The position numbers and the translations under genes were made by a program. From contig JAFYPS010000217.1 in NCBI GenBank assembly GCA_017547395.1, positions 1 through 5,767 of the forward strand: 5,767 nucleotides of DNA, written 5' to 3'. Below the pieces are notes generated by a model that worked only from the letters and a program-made list of their open reading frames with translations, was not told where the DNA came from and ran no database searches. Shown piece by piece: positions 1-5,409 of the stretch. The DNA comes from Clostridia bacterium (GTDB lineage: Bacteria > Bacillota_A > Clostridia > Oscillospirales > CAG-272). Numbering within the stretch: position 1 is the first letter of the stretch; every line of letters begins with the position of its first letter.

Positions 1-1355
1 AGAGCCTTGCGATGCGCAGTGACGGTATGATTGTCATCGGCGGTAAGGAGAGCTCTAACACTCACAAGTTGTTTGAGATTGCTTCTGCCCACTGTAAAAA
101 GAGCGCTCTTGTCGAGAGCTCTCAGGAGATAGACAAAGATATGTTCCGTGGCTGCTTAAGTATCGGTATTACTGCCGGAGCTTCCACTCCGAGCGGTATT
201 ATAGAGGAGGTATATAAAACCATGGCAGAATTTGAAAACTTTGAAGAACTTCTTGAAGCTTCACTCAAAACTTTAAATACAGGAGATATCGTAGTCGGTA
301 CGGTTATGTCGATTTCTAATAATGAAGTCCGTCTTGACCTTGGTGCAAAAGCTACAGGCGTATTGCCTTATGAGCAGATCACCGACAAGCCCGGCGCAGA
401 TTTGAACGCTATGTTCAAAGTTGGCGACGAGGTAGAGGTTTTTGTAATCAGCAACAGCGATATCGACGGTATCGCTAAGGTTTCCAAGAAGCGCGTAGAC
501 TCTGACAAGAACTGGAAGTACGTTGTCGAGGCTAAGGAGAATGACAGCATTCTCGAGGGCGAGATCGTTGAAGCAGTTAAGGGTGGCGTTATCATCAATC
601 TTAACGGTGTTCGCGTATTTATCCCCGCATCTCTCACCGGTGTACCCAAGGGCGGCGACCTTACCACTCTTGTTGGCACCACTCAGCGTGTAAAGATCGT
701 TGATATCAACGATCAGCGTCACAGAGCATATGCTTCTATCCGTGCCGTACTCCGCGAGGAGCGCAAGGCAATTGAGGATGCATTCTGGGCAGAAATTGAA
801 GAGGGCAAGCACTATCAGGGTACTGTTAAGAACCTTGCTACATACGGTGCGTTTGTTGACCTCGGCGGTGTTGACGGTATGGTTCACAACTCTGAACTTT
901 CCTGGAAGCACATCAAGCATCCTTCTCAGGTTGTTAAGGTTGGCGACGTTATCGACGTTTGGGTTAAGTCCTTCGACAAGGAAACCGGCAAGATTTCTCT
1001 CGGCTACAAGACCGATGATATGAACTCTTGGTTCGTATTCAAGAACAAGTATGCAGTAGGCGATGTTGCTACAGTTAAGATTGTTAGCTTCACTCCCTTC
1101 GGCGCATTTGCTGAAATCGTTCCCGGCACTGACGGTCTTATCCACATTTCCCAGATTTCCAAGACCAAGATCGCTCAGCCCTCTGACGTTCTTGAAATCG
1201 GTCAGGAAGTTGAAGTTAAGATCATCGACATCGACGAGGAGAAGGAAAAGGTTAGCCTTTCCATCCGCGCTCTTCTTGAAGAGGCTGAGGCTCCCGTTGA
1301 AGAAGTTAGCGAAGAGGTTGCTACCGAAGAAGCAGCACCCGCTGACGCAGAGTAA
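1..1355 (+). CDS. ispH-rpsA: IspH-ribosomal protein S1 fusion, 5'-truncated
   Basis: This is the C-terminal end of 4-hydroxy-3-methylbut-2-enyl diphosphate reductase (last step of the MEP isoprenoid pathway, an Fe-S enzyme) fused in frame to an S1 RNA-binding protein. Residues are counted from the Met codon at 12, but the frame is open to the window edge, so that Met is internal. The IspH part spans residues 1-70. It has GGKESSNT (10-17, matching the E. coli Ser225/Asn227 substrate site) and GITAGASTP (52-60, Ser58 matching Ser269). The cluster-binding cysteines and catalytic residues lie upstream, outside the window. Four S1 domains follow, at about 88-165, 174-252, 263-335 and 347-422; the third and fourth carry the typical YGAFVDLGG and FGAFAEI motifs. 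A tail rich in Glu and Ala ends the protein. Order and sequence resemble the four-domain S1 proteins of Gram-positives such as YpfD. The fusion is known in Clostridia. A terminator follows directly. Confidence 0.95.
   Translation, partial: SLAMRSDGMIVIGGKESSNTHKLFEIASAHCKKSALVESSQEIDKDMFRGCLSIGITAGASTPSGIIEEVYKTMAEFENFEELLEASLKTLNTGDIVVGTVMSISNNEVRLDLGAKATGVLPYEQITDKPGADLNAMFKVGDEVEVFVISNSDIDGIAKVSKKRVDSDKNWKYVVEAKENDSILEGEIVEAVKGGVIINLNGVRVFIPASLTGVPKGGDLTTLVGTTQRVKIVDINDQRHRAYASIRAVLREERKAIEDAFWAEIEEGKHYQGTVKNLATYGAFVDLGGVDGMVHNSELSWKHIKHPSQVVKVGDVIDVWVKSFDKETGKISLGYKTDDMNSWFVFKNKYAVGDVATVKIVSFTPFGAFAEIVPGTDGLIHISQISKTKIAQPSDVLEIGQEVEVKIIDIDEEKEKVSLSIRALLEEAEAPVEEVSEEVATEEAAPADAE
205..224 (+). 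promoter_or_regulatory. Candidate internal ribosome binding site and ATG for a stand-alone S1
   Basis: A perfect AGGAGG lies at 205-210, inside codons for Glu-Glu-Val at the very end of the IspH part. Eleven bases later comes an in-frame ATG at 222. The protein from this ATG would begin MAEFENFEELLEAS and have 377 residues, about the size of free-standing Gram-positive S1 homologues. The position, exactly at the IspH/S1 junction, is what an ancestral separate start would look like. The spacing is slightly long, and Glu-Glu codons can produce GAGGAG by chance, so use of the site is inferred. Confidence 0.45.
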
Positions 1356-1380
1356 TTTCACAAACAAAAAGCACTTGCAT

Positions 1381-1414
1381 TGCCCAACTTCTTATAAGGA
1401 AGTTGGGCAGTTTT
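1381..1414 (+). terminator. Intrinsic terminator after ispH-rpsA
   Basis: An 11-bp perfect inverted repeat, TGCCCAACTTC (1381-1391) with GAAGTTGGGCA (1399-1409), encloses a 7-base loop and is followed by a GTTTTATT tract. It begins 25 bases after the fusion gene's stop and should end that transcript, separating it from the small gene at 1498. Confidence 0.88.
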
Positions 1415-1489
1415 ATTCGCCTGCGGTGACTGATATTCTAGTAACTTTGTTGGCTGGTTTAATATCGCAAAAGCTGAAATAATAAGGAG
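1415..1489 (+). other. Leader of the small membrane-protein gene, possible decayed repeat
   Basis: This non-coding stretch lies between the terminator and the small gene. It contains a short imperfect hairpin, CGCCTGCGGTG (1419-1429), and a perfect inverted pair GATATT (1432-1437) and AATATC (1461-1466). It ends in a good ribosome binding site, AAGGAG at 1484-1489, eight bases before the ATG at 1498. TATTCT at 1434-1439 could be a -10 box, but no convincing -35 precedes it. The CGCCTGCGG...TGATATT pattern resembles, from memory, dispersed hairpin-rich repeats in gut Clostridia genomes; that is unproven here. Confidence 0.25.
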
Positions 1490-1497
1490 CAGAATAT

Positions 1498-1701
1498 ATG
1501 AAAAAAGCATTTTTGATAATTGTTTCAATTGTTGTTGCCACCATTATTGTTATAGATGTTTTCTTGCTTATTTCCGGATCGTTAGAAGCTTTTCCTACGG
1601 AAGAACAAATTGAAAAAGGAAGAATTGTATACGGTTTGTTTCTTGGTATACTGATAATAATTGAGGCTTTTGTTTTAACCCGAGTTTTTAAGAATAAATA
1701 A
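1498..1701 (+). CDS. Small two-helix membrane protein, unknown function
   Basis: I do not recognise a family for this 67-residue protein. It has two hydrophobic segments, about residues 4-26 and 43-63, joined by a polar loop (27-42) containing several Glu and Lys. Lysines 2-3 at the N terminus and Arg62, Lys65 and Lys67 at the C terminus suggest both ends face the cytoplasm, with the short loop outside. Each membrane segment holds one acidic residue (Asp20 and Glu56), which is unusual in a lipid-embedded helix. Coding is supported by AAGGAG eight bases before the ATG, by the compact ORF, and by a terminator starting three bases after the stop. The gene is clearly more AT-rich than its neighbours, and it sits alone between two terminators, so it may be a recent or lineage-specific acquisition. 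The first segment could instead be read as an uncleaved signal anchor. Confidence 0.7.
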   Translation: MKKAFLIIVSIVVATIIVIDVFLLISGSLEAFPTEEQIEKGRIVYGLFLGILIIIEAFVLTRVFKNK

Positions 1702-1703
1702 AC

Positions 1704-1743
1704 TAACCCCGACAGACTATACATCTGCCGGGGTTAACTTTTT
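1704..1743 (+). terminator. Hairpin terminator between convergent genes, possibly bidirectional
   Basis: TAACCCCG (1704-1711) pairs with CGGGGTTA (1729-1736). After one A-C mismatch, the stem continues as CAGA (1713-1716) with TCTG (1724-1727), closing a 7-base loop. A run of five T (1739-1743) follows on the plus strand, as expected for the small gene. Read on the minus strand, the hairpin is followed by T-rich but interrupted sequence, so it may also stop the transcript of the convergent WYL regulator that ends at 1774. Confidence 0.82.
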
Positions 1744-1773
1744 AGTTAGCGCTGAATAATATTGAGAAATAAT

Positions 1774-2754
1774 TTATACGTAGGGACGAACATCTAAAAT
1801 TGCCCTTAAATAGTCTTTATACTGTGCGTTTGTCGCTTCGGGTGCTTTTATACTGATACTGGTGCCAAGCCCTGCAAGCCAGCCAAAGAACTGCGGACTG
1901 ACGAACACTCTTACCGTGATGTCAAAACTGCCGTCATCGTGAAGCAAGAACGTAGGTTCTTCTCCGAAACGGTCTATTATGGCACCCGCCATACTGCTAT
2001 CACAGTGCAGGGTAACGAGGGTTTCGTTTCCGCCGAACATACCAAATGATTTGCTGTCGTAAAGACTCATATTTGGGGCGTTTTTCTTTGACTCCTCGCT
2101 TCTCGGCTCGTTTGATATGCTGACACTTTGCATACGGTCAACTCTGTAATGGCGAACCTCTGCCGTTTCCTCAAAAAAGCCGATAAGATAGTAGTTTTCG
2201 TTATCAAACAAAAGCGCAAAAGGACTTACGGAGTAGACGTAACCGGGCTCTTTTTCAACAAGTTCTTTTTTGTTATTGTATCTGAAATAGGAGAAAGTGA
2301 TTTTCTTGTTGTCGCGTATAGCTCTGTGAATTGCATCAACTGTGTAGAAAATCTTTTCATTAGGTGTGCGGGAGGAGGTAGTGTGTATTTGTCGGTCAAG
2401 CTCTGCGGCGCCGAAGCGGCTTGTCTGCTTATACAGTTTTTTCGTTATTGCACCGCATTTTTTCGCGGTCAAAAAGCCTGATGACTGAATAATGTCGACA
2501 AGTGTCTTGAGTTCGGCAAGTTCGTAGTCGCGTTCTGCGAGAAAATAGCCGTGCCCCGATTTTTCAATAGCAAAACCGTAATCGGTCAGAGCCTGAATAT
2601 CTGAATACAGAGCTTTTCTCTCGGCAGAAATGCCATATGCTGCAAGACGCTCAATTATTCCCGTCATGGAAATGACGTGACTTTCATCGGTTTCATCTTT
2701 CAGTATGTCAAGCAGATAGAGGAGCTTGAGTTTTTGATTACCGTAACCTGACAT
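1774..2754 (-). CDS. WYL-domain transcriptional regulator
   Basis: A 326-residue DNA-binding regulator of the DeoR-like HTH plus WYL type. An N-terminal winged helix-turn-helix occupies about residues 8-72, with the pattern SAERKALYSDIQALTDYGF typical of these regulators. A linker (75-135) precedes the WYL domain (about 136-213). There the name-giving motif reads YYL (188-190), followed by the basic cluster RHYRVDR (201-207) that lines the presumed ligand pocket in this family. A C-terminal extension (about 245-322) matches the WCX region. Length and architecture are complete. The start codon overlaps the deoD stop by one base (TAATG) with only a weak Shine-Dalgarno, so translation probably depends on coupling to deoD. 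WYL proteins sense small ligands or nucleic acids; the effector here is unknown. Context suggests control of the deoD operon, perhaps in response to a nucleoside or nucleotide, which is inference. Confidence 0.9.
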   Translation of the reverse strand: MSGYGNQKLKLLYLLDILKDETDESHVISMTGIIERLAAYGISAERKALYSDIQALTDYGFAIEKSGHGYFLAERDYELAELKTLVDIIQSSGFLTAKKCGAITKKLYKQTSRFGAAELDRQIHTTSSRTPNEKIFYTVDAIHRAIRDNKKITFSYFRYNNKKELVEKEPGYVYSVSPFALLFDNENYYLIGFFEETAEVRHYRVDRMQSVSISNEPRSEESKKNAPNMSLYDSKSFGMFGGNETLVTLHCDSSMAGAIIDRFGEEPTFLLHDDGSFDITVRVFVSPQFFGWLAGLGTSISIKAPEATNAQYKDYLRAILDVRPYV

Positions 2755-3458
2755 TATGCTATCTCAAGCGCGAGCTTCATCATTTGAGTGAAGGTGTTCT
2801 GTCTTTCCTCTGCGGTACAGGAATCGCTATTATAAATGCAGTCGGAAATTGTGCAGATGCAGAGAGCGTTTTTCTTTGCGCGCGCTGCATTCATATAGAG
2901 AGCTGCGCTTTCCATTTCCACTGCGAGAACACCCATCTTCTGCCATTCAAGAGTGCGCATACCGTCGTCATAGAACAGATCGTTGGAAAGGATGTTGCCG
3001 ACTTTGTAAGAAAGTCCGAGCTTTTCTGCTTCGTCAACTGCTTTTCTCACGAGTTCGTAACTTGCGGTAGGTGCATATGTGCCGGGGAGGTTATACTGTC
3101 CTGCAAAAACGCTGTTATAGCTTGCACTCATTGCGATAACGATATCGCGGAGCTTCAGATCTTCGGAAATAGCACCTGCACTGCCGACTCTGATGATATT
3201 GTCAACGTCGTAGAAGTTAAAAAGCTCGTAGGAGTATATACCGATAGAGGGCATACCCATACCGCTTGCCATAACGGAAACTCTTTTTCCGTTGTAGTAG
3301 CCGGTATATCCCTGAACGCCGCGAACGTTGTTTACAAGCACGGCATCGGTAAGAAAGTTTTCTGCGATGAATTTAGCGCGAAGCGGGTCACCGGGCATAA
3401 GCACGGTCTTGGCGAAATCGCCTGCTTTGGCATTGATATGAGGGGTAGGTATTGACAT
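2754..3458 (-). CDS. deoD: Purine nucleoside phosphorylase, DeoD type
   Basis: A cytoplasmic enzyme that splits purine (deoxy)ribonucleosides with phosphate into free base and (deoxy)ribose-1-phosphate, for purine salvage. The 234 residues match the length of hexameric bacterial DeoD. The start [12 protein letters not shown] and [11 protein letters not shown] are classic. Expected active-site residues are all present: His7 (contributed across the dimer), Gly23, Arg27, Arg46 and Arg90 for phosphate, Ser93, the VEMES segment with Glu181-Met182-Glu183 for the sugar, Asp206 as catalytic acid and Arg219 in AEERQNTF. After Asp206 the protein has Cys-Ile where E. coli has His-Ile, a mild deviation. 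The start ATG has AAGGA ten bases upstream and a promoter at 3492-3520. It is first in an operon with the WYL regulator, which it overlaps by one base. Confidence 0.96.
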   Translation of the reverse strand: MSIPTPHINAKAGDFAKTVLMPGDPLRAKFIAENFLTDAVLVNNVRGVQGYTGYYNGKRVSVMASGMGMPSIGIYSYELFNFYDVDNIIRVGSAGAISEDLKLRDIVIAMSASYNSVFAGQYNLPGTYAPTASYELVRKAVDEAEKLGLSYKVGNILSNDLFYDDGMRTLEWQKMGVLAVEMESAALYMNAARAKKNALCICTISDCIYNSDSCTAEERQNTFTQMMKLALEIA

Positions 3459-3491
3459 GGGTGTACCGTCCTTTCACTGATTGTTAAATAC

Positions 3492-3520
3492 AGTATAGCA
3501 TATATTTTTCAACATTTCCA
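3492..3520 (-). promoter_or_regulatory. Promoter of the deoD-WYL operon
   Basis: On the minus strand, TGGAAA (3520-3515, four of six matches to the -35 consensus) is followed after 17 bases by TATACT (3497-3492). A TG one base before the hexamer makes an extended -10 (TGCTATACT). The predicted transcript start lies near 3485, giving a short leader that carries the AAGGA ribosome binding site. The surrounding AT-rich sequence fits a sigma-A promoter. Confidence 0.65.
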
Positions 3521-3528
3521 CAACATTT
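3510..3528. repeat. Two direct copies of CAACATTT, 11-bp period, over the deoD -35
   Basis: CAACATTT occurs at 3510-3517 and again at 3521-3528, exactly 11 bases apart, about one turn of the helix. The first copy overlaps the -35 hexamer of the deoD promoter and the second lies just upstream. This geometry suits cooperative binding of a regulator on one face of the DNA. The WYL protein encoded by the same operon is the obvious candidate, but the AT-rich setting makes chance repeats possible. Confidence 0.35.
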
Positions 3529-3614
3529 TATACATTGTTAAAAAAAACGCAAACTCTTCAAAAAAACCGACGGTCAAAACTTGCTATTTTGTGATAAAAT
3601 AAGGGGCTCCGCGC

Positions 3615-3643
3615 TTGACTTGACGTGTATTTTTTATTATAAT
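3615..3643 (+). promoter_or_regulatory. Strong sigma-A-type promoter of kdgK-eda operon
   Basis: TTGACT (3615-3620) and a perfect TATAAT (3638-3643) are separated by 17 bases, eleven of twelve consensus positions at the optimal spacing. A transcript starting near 3650 would have a leader of about 48 bases before the kdgK ATG. A second overlapping TTGACG at 3620-3625 is too close to the -10 to act as its -35. No certain operator is visible, so control by sugar availability remains an inference. Confidence 0.85.
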
Positions 3644-3682
3644 TAATCTGTAAGATTATGCACCGAAGTGTGCGAAAAAGAA

Positions 3683-3700
3683 AGAGGTAAACTGAAAATG
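3683..3700 (+). promoter_or_regulatory. Ribosome binding site fixing the kdgK start
   Basis: AGAGG at 3683-3687 lies ten bases before the ATG at 3698. This favours that ATG over an in-frame GTG at 3668, which has no Shine-Dalgarno upstream and would add ten charged residues that family members lack. From 3698 the protein begins MKKVVTFGELM, the normal start of a PfkB-family sugar kinase. Confidence 0.8.
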
Positions 3701-4732
3701 AAAAAGGTTGTTACTTTTGGCGAACTTATGCTTAGAATCACTCCTCCCGGCAGAGAAATGATTCTTCAGACCCCCAATATGGTATGTACCTTTGGCGGTG
3801 CAGAAGCCAACGTTGCAGTAGCTGTTAGCTCCTATGGCGATAAGGCAAAGTATGTAACCGCGCTTCCCAACAACGATCTCGGTCGCGCTGCAATCGGCGA
3901 ACTCCGTCGCTTTGGCGTTGAAACCGACGCTATCAAACTCACTGACAAGCGCCTTGGTCTTTACTTCACAGAGACCGGTTCCAATATGCGTCCTTCCAAG
4001 GTTATTTACGACCGTGACAACACTGCTATTGCAGCAGTTAAACCCGGTGATTTTGACTGGGATACTATTCTTGCTGATGCTGACTGGTTCCACGTAACCG
4101 GTATCACTCCCGCTCTTTCCGAATCTCTTTGCGAGGCTACTATTGAAGCTCTCAAGAAGTGTAAAGAGAAGGGCATCACCGTTTCTTGCGACCTTAACTA
4201 CCGCAAGAAGCTCTGGAAGTGGGGCAAGCAGCCTATCGAGGTTATGCCCGAAATCGCTAAGTATATCGACTATATGATTGCAAACGAGGAAGACTGCCAG
4301 AAGTGCCTCGGTATCGAGATGGAAACCGGCGTTGACTCCGGTAAACTCGACGTTGATATGTACAAGGAACTCGCTAAGCTTATTATGGATACCTATCCTA
4401 ACGTTAAGGGCCTTGCAGTATCTCTTCGTGAGAGCATCTCTGCCGACCACAACAACTGGTCCGGTGTTCTTGCAATCCGTGACGGCGGCTTCTATCAGAG
4501 CCGTAAGTACTCTATCACCAACATCGTTGACCGTATCGGCGGCGGCGACAGCTTTGGCGGTTCTCTTATTTACGGTCTCCGCAATTTTGACGGCGACTAT
4601 CAGAAGGTTATCGAGTATGCTATCGGCGGCAGCGCTCTCAAGCACACCGTTTACGGCGACTACGTAAGATTCACCAAGGAAGACGTTCTTAACCTTATTG
4701 CAGGCAGCGGCAACGGTCGTATCCAGAGATAA
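3698..4732 (+). CDS. kdgK: 2-keto-3-deoxygluconate kinase, PfkB family
   Basis: This enzyme uses ATP to phosphorylate 2-keto-3-deoxygluconate to KDPG in the cytoplasm, the step joining hexuronate and pectin breakdown to the Entner-Doudoroff aldolase. The 344-residue ribokinase-fold protein has the N-terminal FGELMLRITPP, the first PfkB signature GGAEANVA (33-40) and the KdgK-like DLNYRKKLW (165-173). The second PfkB signature is DRIGGGDSF (278-286), with Asp284 as catalytic base in the anion-hole loop. That loop reads GGGD where many kinases have GAGD; the substitution keeps a small residue and should be tolerated. The C terminus ends in GSGNGRIQR. The next gene, an aldolase, starts 17 bases downstream without an intervening terminator, and this is the best evidence for substrate specificity. 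Related PfkB kinases can act on other keto sugars, so the exact substrate is inferred from motif and neighbour. Confidence 0.9.
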   Translation: MKKVVTFGELMLRITPPGREMILQTPNMVCTFGGAEANVAVAVSSYGDKAKYVTALPNNDLGRAAIGELRRFGVETDAIKLTDKRLGLYFTETGSNMRPSKVIYDRDNTAIAAVKPGDFDWDTILADADWFHVTGITPALSESLCEATIEALKKCKEKGITVSCDLNYRKKLWKWGKQPIEVMPEIAKYIDYMIANEEDCQKCLGIEMETGVDSGKLDVDMYKELAKLIMDTYPNVKGLAVSLRESISADHNNWSGVLAIRDGGFYQSRKYSITNIVDRIGGGDSFGGSLIYGLRNFDGDYQKVIEYAIGGSALKHTVYGDYVRFTKEDVLNLIAGSGNGRIQR

Positions 4733-4749
4733 AAAGAGAGGTAATCATA

Positions 4750-5409
4750 ATGGATATTCTCAGACATAAAGTTTTAGCTAATATGCATGCGAACGGTCTT
4801 GTAGGTATCGTTCGTGACAAGTCCGAAGAGGATGCAATGGTTCGTACACGCGCAATTATGGACGGTGGCGTTACCATTCTTGAGGTTTCTATGAGCACTC
4901 CCGGCGCTCTCAATATTATCGAAACCATCGCCAAGGAAATCAAGGAGAAGAATCTTGATGCATATGTAGGTGCAGGTACCGTTCTTGATACCGAAACCGC
5001 AAGAGCTTGCATTCTTGCCGGTGCTACGTTCATCATCGCTCCCAACTTCCGTCCCGAGGTTGCAAAGCTTTGCAACCGTTACAGTGTGGCTTATATGCCC
5101 GGCGTACAGACCTTTACCGAAATCGTAACTGCTATGGACTACGGTTGCGACGTTGTTAAGCTTTTCCCTGCAAGTGCAGTTGGCATCGGCTTTATCAAGG
5201 CTGTTATGGGTCCGCTTCCTCAGGCAAGAGTTATTCCCGTTGGCGGTGTTTCGCTTGATAACATTGACAAGTGGTTTGCAGACGGTGCTTATGCAGTAGC
5301 ACTCGGTACCGGACTTACTCACCCCACCAAGGGCACCTGCGACTACGAGGAAATCAAAAAGCATACCGAGGCAGTTGTTGCTAAGGTTAAGGCTTGCAAG
5401 AACAACTAA
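4750..5409 (+). CDS. eda: KDPG/KHG aldolase
   Basis: A class I aldolase that splits 2-keto-3-deoxy-6-phosphogluconate into pyruvate and glyceraldehyde-3-phosphate; family members often also act on 4-hydroxy-2-oxoglutarate. The 219 residues form a complete TIM-barrel domain of usual length. Visible active-site parts are Glu45 in LEVSMSTPGA, GAGTV (74-78), MPGVQT (116-121), the Schiff-base Lys137 in VVKLFPA and the phosphate-binding VGGV (164-167). E. coli Arg49 is replaced by Ser49, and the usual SPG/SPH turn reads APN. The Thermotoga enzyme also lacks the arginine, so this looks like a subfamily trait. Thr187 stands where Ser184 contacts phosphate. GAGAGG lies eight bases before the ATG. It is second in the operon: kdgK ends 17 bases before, and the following hydrolase gene overlaps its stop by one base. 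Confidence 0.94.
   Translation: MDILRHKVLANMHANGLVGIVRDKSEEDAMVRTRAIMDGGVTILEVSMSTPGALNIIETIAKEIKEKNLDAYVGAGTVLDTETARACILAGATFIIAPNFRPEVAKLCNRYSVAYMPGVQTFTEIVTAMDYGCDVVKLFPASAVGIGFIKAVMGPLPQARVIPVGGVSLDNIDKWFADGAYAVALGTGLTHPTKGTCDYEEIKKHTEAVVAKVKACKNN

Noticed and set aside
12..14. ATG at 12 as the true start of the IspH-S1 gene
   Set aside because: The frame is open to the window edge, there is no ribosome binding site, and the sequence aligns with the middle of the IspH C-terminal domain, so the gene begins upstream.
273..1367. Long open frame on the minus strand opposite the S1 coding region (364 codons)
   Set aside because: It mirrors a well-supported S1 gene, has no recognisable domain and no ribosome binding site. 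Codon bias of a highly expressed gene often leaves the antisense frame open.
2784..3455. Open frame on the plus strand opposite deoD (223 codons)
   Set aside because: DeoD on the minus strand has all its catalytic residues; the plus-strand translation is low-complexity and resembles no protein family.
3566..3574. ACCGACGGT half-palindrome upstream of the kdgK promoter as a LacI-type operator
   Set aside because: Symmetry covers only four bases on each side and flanking bases do not continue it; too short to claim.
3660..3673. GCAC/GTGC hairpin in the kdgK leader as a riboswitch or attenuator
   Set aside because: A four-base stem is too weak, and the short leader has no room for a known riboswitch.
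3668..3697. Ten-residue N-terminal extension of kdgK from a GTG start
   Set aside because: No Shine-Dalgarno precedes the GTG, whereas AGAGG is well placed for the ATG at 3698, and the extension does not resemble the family's N terminus.
3656..4645. Long open frame on the minus strand opposite kdgK (329 codons)
   Set aside because: It lies entirely against a clear PfkB kinase and has no family motif; it is a shadow of codon usage.
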